DNA of 51,051 bases. Origin: an uncultured Sulfolobales archaeon (GTDB lineage Archaea > Thermoproteota > Thermoprotei_A > Sulfolobales > NBVN01). The position numbers were made by a program, and so were the translations under genes. The stretch lies in assembly GCA_938045815.1 (NCBI GenBank), contig CALIBI010000010.1:1-51051 (forward strand), written 5' to 3'. This document shows positions 38,121 to 47,535 of the stretch, piece after piece; the stretch's first letter is position 1; every line of letters begins with the position of its first letter. The notes under the pieces were generated by a model. That model had not been told where the DNA came from, searched no databases, and worked only from the letters and a program-made list of their open reading frames with translations.

Positions 38121-38135
38121 CCCCTAAGTAAGGGG
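38121..38135. terminator. Small C/G hairpin, possible terminator
   Basis: CCCCT-AAGTA-AGGGG, a 5-bp stem between the plus-strand sRNA candidate and the end of the convergent small membrane-protein gene. It could end either transcript; there is no long T-run. Confidence 0.3.
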
Positions 38136-38160
38136 GTAGCGCCTCAGAAACTAGTACTCA

Positions 38161-38397
38161 TCACCTCAACAACTCTCTATTCCTAACATACTTAGTTAAT
38201 TTATACCATGAATACAGTAACGTTACGTTGAGACCTAAGTAAAGAATAACTGTCAGTACTTGAATCAATGCTGAATGACCCCACTCAACACTCAAAAAAA
38301 CCAAGAACCTTATTAGGACTATCTGTATTACTATTAGGAAAAAACCATAGAACATCAAAATTAAGGGAGCTCTCAGATTTCCTAGGAGACTCTTCAT
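38161..38397 (-). CDS. Small two-helix membrane protein of unknown function
   Basis: A 78-residue protein with two hydrophobic stretches (PLILMFYGFFLIVIQIVLIRFLVFL and ALIQVLTVILYLGLNVTLLYSWY) and basic ends (KYVRNRELLR). It lies 31 bases behind leuS on the same strand and may be co-transcribed with it. No family recognised. Confidence 0.6.
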   Translation of the reverse strand: MKSLLGNLRAPLILMFYGFFLIVIQIVLIRFLVFLSVEWGHSALIQVLTVILYLGLNVTLLYSWYKLTKYVRNRELLR

Positions 38398-38428
38398 TTA
38401 GTGATACCACCGAGTAACAATACTGGTC

Positions 38429-41380
38429 TTATGTAGAGTTCACAAGCGCGATACTTGGTCTGAAAGGCAACGCGTTCTTCTTCTTACCGCCATAGTCTGG
38501 TGCTTCCGCATCGCTTGCTTTATAGACTTCCCTAACTCTAATCCCTGTCTCCTCCTCTACGAACTTCTTGAACCTGAGAAGAATCTCGTACTCGTTCACG
38601 TAACCCACGTTAGTGATAGCTTCCAGTATCTCTGGAGGTAGCGACATAACTAGATCTACTAGAGTCTTAGCTATCTTAGGTGCTTGCTTCTGGTCAGCGA
38701 ACCCACTAGCTACCAGATACTTTATCACGTCACCTATCCTGCCACCACCCCGTAATATCCTGATACTCTCGATGAAGTGTTTGTATTCAGGCTCCGTGGA
38801 GACATACACCACAGCTTCGTTCCCCCTCACTATCTTAGATAAGCTCCTTAAGTCATCAATAAATCTCTCCAGAAACACATAACCTAGCTCCACAGACTCA
38901 TCAATCATCTTCTCCAGCTCTTCTTTCGAAGGTAATCTCTCGGTAGTCAGTAACCCGCTTGCCCCTACCTCATGCCATAATTCCTCAGTAATGAATGGTG
39001 TTACAGGGTGCATTACTTTAAGCCACATGACTAGTAAGTCTCTCAAGATCCTCGAAGGTCTCTCAACCATCCTCAGATATCTGAGGATATCTTGATGTAC
39101 GTTGTAGAAGATCTTCAGACACGCGGCTCTCACCCTAACCCTAGATAAGTCTTCGTAAGCCCCCAACACATTCCTAGCAAACCTTGAGAGAAGCCACTTC
39201 TCAGGAATTCCTACAACATCACTCAAATCACTGGCTCTAGAGAAAGACTTAATCAAGTCGTATATAGACCTGAGTTTCGCTTTAGTAGAGTCAAGCACAT
39301 CAATATCGAGATTCAGGTCACTCTCTACCTCAGCTCCTGACGCTATAGCTAACCTCACGACATCGGGTGAGTACGTGGAAACCAACCAGTGTAGTGGGAA
39401 GATATTGCCTCTAGACTTAGCCATCTTCTCCCCCTGTATGAGTACCCAACCATTAGCAACTATCTGTCTAGGCCATAGATTCTCGGGGAATATAGCTACG
39501 TGATTAAATATGAAGAAGGTTAAGTGGTTCGGTATTAGATCCTTACCACTATGTCTTGAATCAAGAGGGTACCAGTAGAGGAATTCTTTCCTCAGCTCTT
39601 CTAAGACTTTCTGATCAACACCTATCTTGCTCGGCTCCCCGGAACCAAGCATAACATAATCCCAGAACTCGTAAGTTAGTTTCTCGGGAGGTATCTCGTA
39701 CTTCCTTATCTTGTGTATTACCGTGTAGAAAGCCATATATATCGTGGAGTCACTCAAAGACTCGATAATCCAGCCAGGAGCCCACGGCAGTTCCGTCCCT
39801 AAACCCCTACTCCTAGTGCAAGCCTTCTCCCTCAACCAATAAACAGTATTCACGAACTGGGTTCTCGCTTCCTCAGGCACTAACCTAATCCTAGATAATG
39901 CTTCAAGCACTAGCTTCTTCCAGACAGCATCACCGTAGTTAATGAACCACTGATCCTTAACTATCTTGACTACTATCTCCGTACCGCACCTGCAGTATAC
40001 TGGCGCGTTCATTACATCATACATTGAGTCTCCGAACCCACTACTCCTCAAGAAGTTTTTGATTTTCTCCCGCGCTTCCTTAACAGGAACACTAGAAACT
40101 TCTTTCTCTATGAAGTCACGAGCCCCCTTAACGACCTCCTGCTCAACTAGGTTGGCTAAGTCAGAACGCATGACACCTGACTCCAGTTCTACTCTGTAGA
40201 TCTCCTTAGTAGCGTTATCTAGTAGCTCGTGCTCTTCCTGTGACCTAATACCTAGCTTCTCAACAGAATCTCTAGCCGGGATCTCACTATACCCCTCAAC
40301 CTTTATGAGAGGTATAGGTTCTAACCCATCCCAAGAACCACTCCTCTTGCTAACCACGTAATCACGTAAAGCAACGTAATCGTATGGTGCGTGCGCCGGC
40401 ACACTCATCACCACACCAGTACCAAACTTAGGATCAACGAATGAAGCCTCGATGACTTGAATCACGCGCCCAGTAACAGGATTCACGGCCTTCCTACCTA
40501 CTAGGTCCGCACCACTTACCTCACTCACTACCTCCACGTTCCTCTGAAAACTCAGCTTTCTAGCAGCCTCACATGAGAGAACCCAGGTATCTACTCCTTG
40601 ATTAGTCTCAACCTTAGCGATACAGTACTTCACGCCAGGATTAACCCAAATATTGGTTACTCCCAGAACAGTCTCAGGTCTTAGGGTAGCTACGACGTAA
40701 CTTAACCCGTCAAGACCTACAAACCTTATTAGGTATATCTCATCTATCTCAGGCTCCACGTCGTCCTTAGTATCGTGCATACCTACAGGCATATTATGTC
40801 TAGGGCACCAACCAACAGGGTGGGAACCCCTAGTTAAGTAGCCTGAGTCCAGGAGCTTCTTGAATTGCCACCTAATAAAAGCCTTAAACTCCGGGTCTAT
40901 AGTAGTGAATTCTCTCCTCCAATCAATAGAAAGCCCGTAGAGCTTCATAGCATTCTTAGATATCTCGTGAAAGAATCTAGCAACAGACACAGGGTCTCTG
41001 AGTTTCGCGAGCTCCGTACTCTCAACCTGAAACACCCTAGCTAAATTATCCACGTACTGTGGGTCCCCGGAAGCTAGACCCTCAGCAAGAGCTAGTATTG
41101 GGGTCCCAGTATAGTGGAAACCCATAGGAAATAACACGTTATACCCTAAACCCCTGAGGAACCTAGCCAGTACGTCAGGGATCAAGTATGTTCTAGCATG
41201 ACCTACATGCGCGGGGCCGTTAGGATACATAAAAGCAGCAGTTAAGAAATACTTCGGCACCCCCTCCATTGGTTCAGCTTCATAAACTCTCTCCTTATCC
41301 CATACCTCAGACCACTTACGAGCTATACTAACAAGATAAGCAGCAAAATCCTCAATACTTGAGACGCTCGTAACCATCAC
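38429..41380 (-). CDS. leuS: Leucyl-tRNA synthetase (archaeal type)
   Basis: Charges tRNA-Leu with leucine. A 983-residue class I synthetase: FMYPNGPAHVGHARTYLIPDV holds the HIGH-like motif, GSHPVGWCPRHNMP begins the zinc/CP1 region, the editing domain is present (ATLRPETVLGVTNIW; VPAHAPYDYVAL), and KMSKS is EKMAKSRGN near residue 650. Length is normal for the archaeal/eukaryotic form. TATA-like TTTAAATATATAA about 30 bases upstream suggests a leaderless start at GTG 41380 or ATG 41377. Confidence 0.97.
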   Translation of the reverse strand: MMVTSVSSIEDFAAYLVSIARKWSEVWDKERVYEAEPMEGVPKYFLTAAFMYPNGPAHVGHARTYLIPDVLARFLRGLGYNVLFPMGFHYTGTPILALAEGLASGDPQYVDNLARVFQVESTELAKLRDPVSVARFFHEISKNAMKLYGLSIDWRREFTTIDPEFKAFIRWQFKKLLDSGYLTRGSHPVGWCPRHNMPVGMHDTKDDVEPEIDEIYLIRFVGLDGLSYVVATLRPETVLGVTNIWVNPGVKYCIAKVETNQGVDTWVLSCEAARKLSFQRNVEVVSEVSGADLVGRKAVNPVTGRVIQVIEASFVDPKFGTGVVMSVPAHAPYDYVALRDYVVSKRSGSWDGLEPIPLIKVEGYSEIPARDSVEKLGIRSQEEHELLDNATKEIYRVELESGVMRSDLANLVEQEVVKGARDFIEKEVSSVPVKEAREKIKNFLRSSGFGDSMYDVMNAPVYCRCGTEIVVKIVKDQWFINYGDAVWKKLVLEALSRIRLVPEEARTQFVNTVYWLREKACTRSRGLGTELPWAPGWIIESLSDSTIYMAFYTVIHKIRKYEIPPEKLTYEFWDYVMLGSGEPSKIGVDQKVLEELRKEFLYWYPLDSRHSGKDLIPNHLTFFIFNHVAIFPENLWPRQIVANGWVLIQGEKMAKSRGNIFPLHWLVSTYSPDVVRLAIASGAEVESDLNLDIDVLDSTKAKLRSIYDLIKSFSRASDLSDVVGIPEKWLLSRFARNVLGAYEDLSRVRVRAACLKIFYNVHQDILRYLRMVERPSRILRDLLVMWLKVMHPVTPFITEELWHEVGASGLLTTERLPSKEELEKMIDESVELGYVFLERFIDDLRSLSKIVRGNEAVVYVSTEPEYKHFIESIRILRGGGRIGDVIKYLVASGFADQKQAPKIAKTLVDLVMSLPPEILEAITNVGYVNEYEILLRFKKFVEEETGIRVREVYKASDAEAPDYGGKKKNALPFRPSIALVNST

Positions 41381-41402
41381 CTAGTAATCTGTTAAACCAA
41401 TC

Positions 41403-41438
41403 AAATTATATATTTAAACATCACGTTCTGTGACGTGA
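41403..41438 (-). promoter_or_regulatory. leuS promoter with an adjacent 6-bp inverted repeat
   Basis: TATA element TTTAAATATATAA (minus strand, 41404-41417) lies about 30 bases from the leuS start. Immediately upstream, TCACGT (41421) and ACGTGA (41433) are perfect inverted arms six bases apart, at the BRE/activator position. A regulator site is possible. Confidence 0.5.
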
Positions 41439-41895
41439 CTGAAGGGTGAGGAGTTTAGAGAAGCCTGAGTAACGGGTTAAATCGTTGTCCTCAATACTTA
41501 CTAGTTTCTTGAAATAGATTGAAACAACCACGGAATCCTGTTAGACAGGTGTTTTCCTTTAGAGCCTTAAGCACTCCTTCTCAGGTATACACCTCACAGC
41601 CGTAATAGTCTTCTGATCCAGTAAATTATTTCTATCATCACCACTACCTCGACAACATAGTAAGGCGCGCGGTACGTTCCTGAGAACGAGGTTGAAAGAT
41701 ATGGAAGATCTTTAAAAGATCCGAATAATTTGGTCTGAGAGTATTAAAGTTAAGCAGGGGACATTAAAGATTTAGGTTATAAACTATGAGAGCGTTTTTA
41801 CCTATAAGCTAGCTTTAAGACTTCAATATTATGCTTAGGACACCAACTAACAGGATGAGAAGCTCTAGTAAGCTACTCCTAGAAAAATAGAGTTG
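41439..41895. other. Gene-poor region between leuS and the ABC importer
   Basis: About 450 bases with no intact gene. It contains the leuS remnant near its right end. Otherwise nothing recognised. Confidence 0.45.
41829..41876 (-). pseudogene. Short remnant of a second leucyl-tRNA synthetase gene
   Basis: Minus-strand codons read LTRASHPVSWCPKHNIE, matching LTRGSHPVGWCPRHNMP of the intact leuS. DNA identity to leuS is about 34 of 42 bases. It is preceded by TAG and followed by sequence with no LeuRS similarity, so only this piece survives. Confidence 0.7.
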
Positions 41896-42837
41896 CTAGC
41901 CTCTGTAGTATGGCTTGCCTAGAGATGCTGGAGGTCTTGCGCCTCTAGAGATTACGAGCAGTGATAACAGGACAGCCAGATACGGCAACATTACCATGAA
42001 GTACGTCATTTCAGGTCTGCCCATTTTTATGAATACGTCTTGGAGACTAATTCCTAGAGACCAGCTTATACCAAATATTAAGCTACCTGATAAGCTGCGT
42101 AGGGGGTCCCACTTCCCGAAATATGCTAAGCCTATGGCGATGAACCCCATTCCGTATGTCAGGTTCTCGTAGAAGAGTCCCGTTATTTCTAAGCAAAGAA
42201 TAGTTCCAGCTAAGCCAGCCATAGCAGAAGACACAACTAGTGATGCTAGCCTATATAGCGTGACATTAATACCTGCCACGTCACATGCTTTAGGATTCTC
42301 ACCAAGAGCTCTAATCCATAAACCTATTCTAGTATTATAAATGATAAGCCAGAACACACCAGTTAGTAAGAACATCAAGTAAACACCAGGGTATTGATTA
42401 AAGAGTGCTCTACCAATCACGGGAATCTCAGAAAGTATTGGTATTCTTAAAGTTGGGGTTTTTGGTATGAAGATTATTTTACCCGCGTATAAAGCTCTAT
42501 AGAGAAAGTCTGAGAGACCGAAACCAAGAAAATATAATCCCATACCAGCTACTACCTGATTAAACCTCAGAATAATCTCGAATAACCCTAATAGTAGACC
42601 CAGCACGACACCAGTCAAGATTCCTGCCGCATATCCAAGCAGTAGGTTACCAGATAAAAACACTACGTGAAAACTCACGAAAGCGGACATGAGCATTATG
42701 CCATCAATACCTAAGTTTATTACGCCTGACCTCTCACCAAATACTTCACCCAAGCTAGAAATAGCTACTGGTGCTGACATTGTTAGGCCCAAGCCTACTA
42801 TAGACTGAATTAGCTCAAGACTCATATTCGCCCTCAC
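41896..42837 (-). CDS. ABC importer permease 2, nucleoside/BMP type (YufQ/NupQ-like)
   Basis: A 313-residue inner-membrane protein of the BPD_transp_2 family: SLGEVFGERSGVINLGIDGIMLMSAFVSF near the N-terminus, the cytoplasmic coupling loop LWIRALGENPKACDVAGINVTLYRLASLVVSSAMAGLAG, and about eight to ten hydrophobic segments. It overlaps the first permease gene by four bases. Together the four genes encode a nucleoside- or purine-type importer energised by one double ATPase. Confidence 0.9.
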   Translation of the reverse strand: MRANMSLELIQSIVGLGLTMSAPVAISSLGEVFGERSGVINLGIDGIMLMSAFVSFHVVFLSGNLLLGYAAGILTGVVLGLLLGLFEIILRFNQVVAGMGLYFLGFGLSDFLYRALYAGKIIFIPKTPTLRIPILSEIPVIGRALFNQYPGVYLMFLLTGVFWLIIYNTRIGLWIRALGENPKACDVAGINVTLYRLASLVVSSAMAGLAGTILCLEITGLFYENLTYGMGFIAIGLAYFGKWDPLRSLSGSLIFGISWSLGISLQDVFIKMGRPEMTYFMVMLPYLAVLLSLLVISRGARPPASLGKPYYRG

Positions 42838-43898
42838 CTAACAACTAACTTAACTCTATACAGCACTAAAATAGTAAATAACATGAAAAATAAGTAAATT
42901 AACCCTTCCACAGCCTTCGAGTAAGTGTAAGTTAATCCAGTAGCTGACTGTAGGTATACTGATCCGTTATATATCATCCCGAATATTAACGAGGAACCAA
43001 TCACGCCTATTGGGTGATTCCTGCCTATGAGTGCTGTGATTATTGACGTATACCCTAAACCAACTGCTATGCCTTCATATAAGAAATGAAAAACTCCGAG
43101 GACCTCTATTCCACCAGCTAAGCCTGCTAACGCACCACTATACATCATACTAAAGACTATGAGATTCTTGACAGGAAATCCTGCATATTTAGCTGCATGA
43201 GGATTATTTCCTAAGACTCTTATCATGAAACCTAGTTTAGTCCTGAATAATAAGTAGTACGTCATGAAAGCTATAAATATAGCGACCAAAAAACCTACGT
43301 GGAGCCTGCTTTCAGGCAACATCAAAGGTAACTTAGCACTGATAGGTGGTGACATGGGCCACATCTCAGAGAGAGGATTTTTCAGAGGACCTCTCAAAAG
43401 CCATTGCATAATTTTAAAAGCCAACCAATTCATAATTACTGTAACAACTATCTCGTTTATCTCAAAATACGCTCTCATAAAACCAGCGATAAATGCCCAG
43501 AAAGCTCCAGCAAGAGCTCCAGCGAACATACTTGCTATCAGTGTTATACCTGCATCCATACCAATGCCCTGTAGGTAGAGAGCTGTAGCCGTGGTAGCTA
43601 TCGCTCCAAATAAGTACTGGCCTTCCGCACCAACATTCAAAACACCTGATCTGTTAGAGAAAGCTATTCCCACACCCATTAATAAGAATGGAGTAGTTCT
43701 AAGAAGAGTATCCGTGATCTGAATATATCCTCCTAGAGACCCCCTAATAAATGAGAAGTAACCAGTTATTGGATCAACGTTAGACCATATCATTAATAAT
43801 GAACCGACTAAAAACGCTGCACCTACAGATAGTAGAGGTAGTAACAGTATGTGTGTTAAGTCCGTTCTTCTTTCCTCAAATACTATGCTTAAGCCCAA
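42834..43898 (-). CDS. ABC importer permease 1, nucleoside/BMP type (YufP/NupP-like)
   Basis: A 354-residue membrane protein with about ten hydrophobic segments. GIAFSNRSGVLNVGAEGQYLFGAIATTATALYL and RVLGNNPHAAKYAGFPVKNLIVFSMMYSGALAGLAGGIEVLG are the family's conserved loops. It overlaps the ATPase gene by 10 bases upstream and the second permease by four bases downstream, so all are co-translated. Confidence 0.92.
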   Translation of the reverse strand: MGLSIVFEERRTDLTHILLLPLLSVGAAFLVGSLLMIWSNVDPITGYFSFIRGSLGGYIQITDTLLRTTPFLLMGVGIAFSNRSGVLNVGAEGQYLFGAIATTATALYLQGIGMDAGITLIASMFAGALAGAFWAFIAGFMRAYFEINEIVVTVIMNWLAFKIMQWLLRGPLKNPLSEMWPMSPPISAKLPLMLPESRLHVGFLVAIFIAFMTYYLLFRTKLGFMIRVLGNNPHAAKYAGFPVKNLIVFSMMYSGALAGLAGGIEVLGVFHFLYEGIAVGLGYTSIITALIGRNHPIGVIGSSLIFGMIYNGSVYLQSATGLTYTYSKAVEGLIYLFFMLFTILVLYRVKLVVR

Positions 43899-45460
43899 AG
43901 TGCCTCAATCCTCTCTTTATTCATTTTGCTGTATCCAGCCATCATTAAACCAATATCTTCTATCTCTAACTCACCCGGCTTGAAAACCCCAACAATCTCA
44001 CCACCATACATCACAGCGATCTTATCACTTATGGAGAGTATTTCTGAGAGATCGCTAGATATAAGTATTACGCTACACTTTTTATTTCTTAACTCAATGA
44101 GTTTCCTACGAACAAATTCTGTCGCAGCTATGTCTAGTCCTGCCGTGGGTTCTTCAGCTATAAGTAGCTTAGGATTCCTCTCAATTTCCCTACCCACAAT
44201 CACTCTCTGAATATTACCTCCAGACAAGTTCTTAACCAGTGCCTTATGAGATGGCGTAACTACGCTGTACCTAGTTATGAGCTCTTTTGCTAGCTCTTCT
44301 ATGACCCTGACGTCTATTGGTTTTAGGTTATTAGGTATTGCTGGGAAGTCCTTAATTATTTTGCTGTCGTAGATCCTGGTTAACACTACGTTTTCGTAGA
44401 GTGGGAGGTCCCCTACTGTTCCGTACTTCAATCTCTCAGCTGGTATGTAGGAGATTCCGAGCTGAATCCTTTCTAAAACATTACTATTAGTTATGTCCTG
44501 ATTTAAGAAGAATATCTTCCCGCGAGTAGGTCTTCTTATTCCGTATAGAGTTTCAGCAAGTTCTTTTTGACCGTTCCCAGAAACTCCGGCAATACCTAAG
44601 ATCTCACCGGCTCTAACCCTAATATTAACGTCTTTTAAGGCTAGATTACCTCTATCCCCTAACGCCTCCAGGTTTCGTACCTCAAGAACAACCTCACTAA
44701 CTGGAGTGGTGGAAGGATTCTTAATATCTAAAAACACGTCTTTACCGACCATCAACCTAGCTAGTAATCTAGGGTTAGCCTCATCTCTGAGTAACTCACC
44801 AGTGACTTCACCATGTCTTAAGACCATTATTCTGTCTGCTATATGAAGAACCTCCTCGAGTTTATGTGATATGAAGATTATTGATAAACCACGCTGCTTC
44901 AAAGCTATCACAGCTTTAAAAAGTTCTCTAGTTTCTTGTGGTGTGAGAACTGACGTTGGCTCGTCAAGTATCAAGACTTTCGGGTTTCTGAAAAGAGTCT
45001 TCAGGATCTCAACTTTCTGCTTTTCTCCAGCAGATAGCTGCCATACTTTCGCGTAAGGGTTAATTTTGATACCTAACTTATCAGCAAATTCTTCAATCTC
45101 TTTCGCCACTTTCTTCAGATTAACGAAGAATCCTACCTCCCTTAACCCTAAAACTATGTTCTCAGCTATCGTTAAGTCCTCTACTAAAGTGAAGTGCTGG
45201 TGAACCATGCCGATACCGTTTCTGATGGCGTCTAGGGGTGAGCGATGAATAACTTTCTTACCCTCTATGTAGATCTCACCTTTATTCGGCTGTAGCAATC
45301 CATATAAAACATTCATGAGTGTAGTCTTACCAGCACCATTCTCACCTAAAACAGCCAGCACCTCACCCTTATAGAGTTTTAGATTAACATGATTAACAGC
45401 CACGACTCCCGGGAACTTCTTGACTATGTTTCTCATCTCAATAATAACTTTCCTCTCCAC
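43889..45460 (-). CDS. ABC importer ATPase with two nucleotide-binding domains (YufO/NupO-like)
   Basis: A 523-residue protein with two tandem ABC domains, as in ribose/nucleoside importers. First domain: Walker A GENGAGKTT near 39, signature LSAGEKQKVE, Walker B LILDEPTSVL. Second: GVSGNGQKELAE in place of a classical Walker A (GxSGNGQ with no Lys-Thr/Ser), signature LSGGNIQRV, Walker B LLIAEEPTAGLD. The degenerate second Walker A is usual in this family. It energises the two permeases downstream. Confidence 0.94.
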   Translation of the reverse strand: MERKVIIEMRNIVKKFPGVVAVNHVNLKLYKGEVLAVLGENGAGKTTLMNVLYGLLQPNKGEIYIEGKKVIHRSPLDAIRNGIGMVHQHFTLVEDLTIAENIVLGLREVGFFVNLKKVAKEIEEFADKLGIKINPYAKVWQLSAGEKQKVEILKTLFRNPKVLILDEPTSVLTPQETRELFKAVIALKQRGLSIIFISHKLEEVLHIADRIMVLRHGEVTGELLRDEANPRLLARLMVGKDVFLDIKNPSTTPVSEVVLEVRNLEALGDRGNLALKDVNIRVRAGEILGIAGVSGNGQKELAETLYGIRRPTRGKIFFLNQDITNSNVLERIQLGISYIPAERLKYGTVGDLPLYENVVLTRIYDSKIIKDFPAIPNNLKPIDVRVIEELAKELITRYSVVTPSHKALVKNLSGGNIQRVIVGREIERNPKLLIAEEPTAGLDIAATEFVRRKLIELRNKKCSVILISSDLSEILSISDKIAVMYGGEIVGVFKPGELEIEDIGLMMAGYSKMNKERIEALWA

Positions 45461-45513
45461 TATCTAAACACCCACTCTAAGAGAATTACTTTGTTAGGGA
45501 AAAAATAGGTATT

Positions 45514-46542
45514 TTAAGGCCTAAACCCTGTAGAAATCTGACCACTCACTATCTTGTTAATTATTTCTTGTGCTTCCGACCAGATATTAGAAGGTAATGC
45601 ACCGCCAGGCACTATTTTCAGACCATTATTCTCTAAATTAATCCAGTATTCTTGCCCGCCCTGAGTCTTGAGCTTACCACTCAAATAGTCCTGGTAGAAC
45701 TGTTCGAATATGACACTCCAATCCCATATCTCAGCTAGTAGTAGTCCCTCTGGGTATATCTCAGGATGGTAAGTGCCGCTCATCATGACGTATATCCCAG
45801 CGTCCTTAGCTCCTGAGATCCCGCCTAACTGACACCCGTCACCCATGGTTTTGACTACATCAATCTTATACTGCTCAACTAAGGCTGCAGTAGCTAGTTT
45901 TGCTTTAGGAACGTCGTGAAAGTCGCCCGTGTAGACTACGTGGAGTACTGCGTCCGGATTCAGGCCAACATACTTGAGTCCTTCTCTAAGTCCTATCTCA
46001 CACCTAGATAGCTCCGCTACTGCCATCCCAGCAACATAACCTATGTGTCCTGTCTTAGTAACTTTACTAGCTATATAAGCAGCAACAAAACAGGACTGAT
46101 CCGTTCTTACATCACCTATACTTACTCTAGGCCCCTTATACTGAGGAGCTCCAGCAATAGCTAAGAAATAAACATCCCTCGTTACCTCACCAGCTATCTT
46201 AGCCATCGGCTCACCAAACTGAAAACCAACACCAATTATTAAGTCGTAACCCTGCTCCACATAACTCCTTATCGTTGCTTCTATCTGAGCAGGGTCATAC
46301 ACTCCCTGAACCCAAGCAATATCTACTTCTGGGTGCCTACCACGGAAAGCCTCCATAGCTCTATAGCCAGCCTCATTCCAAGCTGTGTCAGTAACACTTC
46401 CAGGGAATATGAAAGCAATCTTCACTCTCTGCGGCGCTGCAGGCGGTGGTTGAGTTACTGACGCAACATAATAACCTACTAGACCAGCAATAATAGCTAT
46501 TACAAGCACTATGATAGCTATATGTAAACGTGTGACTACCAT
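45514..46542 (-). CDS. BMP-family (PnrA-like) nucleoside-binding protein of an ABC importer
   Basis: A 342-residue substrate-binding protein. An N-terminal hydrophobic anchor (IAIIVLVIAIIAGLVGYYVA) is followed by a short Pro/Ala-rich linker, then the BMP core: VKIAFIFPGSVTDTAWNEAGYRAMEAF, YDLIIGVGFQFGEPMAKIA, IGYVAGMAVAELSRCEIGLREGLKYV and GDGCQLGGISGAKDAGIYVM. It probably binds purine nucleosides outside the membrane. It is the first gene of the four-gene importer operon, 53 bases before the ATPase gene. Confidence 0.92.
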   Translation of the reverse strand: MVVTRLHIAIIVLVIAIIAGLVGYYVASVTQPPPAAPQRVKIAFIFPGSVTDTAWNEAGYRAMEAFRGRHPEVDIAWVQGVYDPAQIEATIRSYVEQGYDLIIGVGFQFGEPMAKIAGEVTRDVYFLAIAGAPQYKGPRVSIGDVRTDQSCFVAAYIASKVTKTGHIGYVAGMAVAELSRCEIGLREGLKYVGLNPDAVLHVVYTGDFHDVPKAKLATAALVEQYKIDVVKTMGDGCQLGGISGAKDAGIYVMMSGTYHPEIYPEGLLLAEIWDWSVIFEQFYQDYLSGKLKTQGGQEYWINLENNGLKIVPGGALPSNIWSEAQEIINKIVSGQISTGFRP

Positions 46543-46754
46543 GTTAGATACCTCAAATTAAGAATGAGTAACGGTTTTTAAATTTTTAATTCCCAGTTAA
46601 GTGAGTATAACATCCTACATAACTTCTTTCTCATTAGATTCAAGACCTAGATTCTCTGCTAATTCTTGTTTTAATAGTTCTTAATATGAAGCTAAGAGTA
46701 AAGAAGCAGATGATGTAGTAATATCGCTTTCAAGAACCAATTCTTTTCGAGAAA

Positions 46755-46810
46755 TCGCTACTCGTAAATATATTAACGAGAAACTACATTAATTAACGGC
46801 GTGATGAGAA
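46755..46810 (+). promoter_or_regulatory. Promoter region of the small membrane-protein gene, with an inverted repeat around the TATA box
   Basis: CTCGT (46759)-AAATATATTA-ACGAG places a 5-bp inverted repeat around a TATA element. Transcription would start near 46795, just before GTGATGAG and 30 bases before the ATG. Confidence 0.45.
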
Positions 46811-46829
46811 GAGGGTCTAGTGAGTTAAG

Positions 46830-47318
46830 ATGAGCTATGCCGGAAATACTGAGTCGTCACGTATGTTTCGAGTGGACTCCACCTACCTAATAATTTTTGT
46901 TTTGTTGTTTACGGGTTTCTTCACACTAATTAACTTACTAATAGGATTTCAAGAGAGCTTACCGCAGAGATTCCTCACGGTATTAAACACGGCTTCCTTC
47001 GTTACTTTAGTAAGTGTTCTGATCCTGCACACAATATATCATAACAAGAATACTGCTGCAATACTCTTAATTAGTTGCGGGATTTTCGTGATATCCTACT
47101 ACAGTTACGTGATCTTTAAAGCATTCAGCAAAGACTTAACAATAATACCCTACCCACTACTAATCGAGCTTAAAGGAAGCAGTAATTCAGTCTATGTGGT
47201 AGACCTGCCGCAAATCATTATTATCTCTCTACTCATACGCTACGCCTACAAAAAACACAAAGAACTAAGGAATCCTGAAGAAGTAGAAACTGAAATCACT
47301 GCCTCAAGTCATGCGTGA
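46830..47318 (+). CDS. Membrane protein of unknown function, about four membrane segments
   Basis: A 162-residue protein with hydrophobic segments at about 17-40 (YLIIFVLLFTGFFTLINLLIGF), 48-68 (VLNTASFVTLVSVLILHTIY), 75-95 (AAILLISCGIFVISYYSYVIF) and 125-140 (PQIIIISLLIRYAY), then a charged tail (KKHKELRNPEEVETEITASSHA). No family recognised. It has its own promoter and stands alone between the importer operon and tRNA-Glu. Confidence 0.65.
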   Translation: MSYAGNTESSRMFRVDSTYLIIFVLLFTGFFTLINLLIGFQESLPQRFLTVLNTASFVTLVSVLILHTIYHNKNTAAILLISCGIFVISYYSYVIFKAFSKDLTIIPYPLLIELKGSSNSVYVVDLPQIIIISLLIRYAYKKHKELRNPEEVETEITASSHA

Positions 47319-47409
47319 ATAAAAAGAAATCTCCTATCTATGAGGTCACCATAAAATGGTGCCGGAATTCTCAAATACTTATAAGCTTTTGTTTTACTTT
47401 TGTTTTGGT

Positions 47410-47506
47410 GCCGCGGTAGTATAGCCCGGTCAAGTATGCGGGCCTCTCGAGCCGCGTTAAGCGTGGAAAGCCCGTGACCCGGGTTCAAATCCCGGCCGCG
47501 GCACCA
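47410..47506 (+). tRNA. tRNA-Glu(CTC) with a 19-nt intron
   Basis: Acceptor GCCGCGG/CCGCGGC, D-stem GTAT/GTAT (Asp/Glu type), anticodon stem CGGGC/GCCCG, T-arm CCGGGTTCAAATCCCGG, CCA encoded. After removal of 19 bases the anticodon loop is CTCTCGA (anticodon CTC). TATA-like ACTTATAAGC lies 25-30 bases upstream. Confidence 0.93.
47450..47468 (+). other. Intron of tRNA-Glu(CTC), canonical 37/38 site
   Basis: AGCCGCGTTAAGCGTGGAA. CCGCG and CGTGG pair as a 5-bp hairpin, and an AAA bulge lies beside the anticodon stem as expected for archaeal splicing-endonuclease sites. Confidence 0.8.
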
Positions 47507-47535
47507 CTGACGCTGATTACCTGTTACTCGGGTTT

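Noticed and set aside
46700-46740. AGATGATG in the intergenic region as a C box
   Set aside because: No CTGA at any suitable distance.
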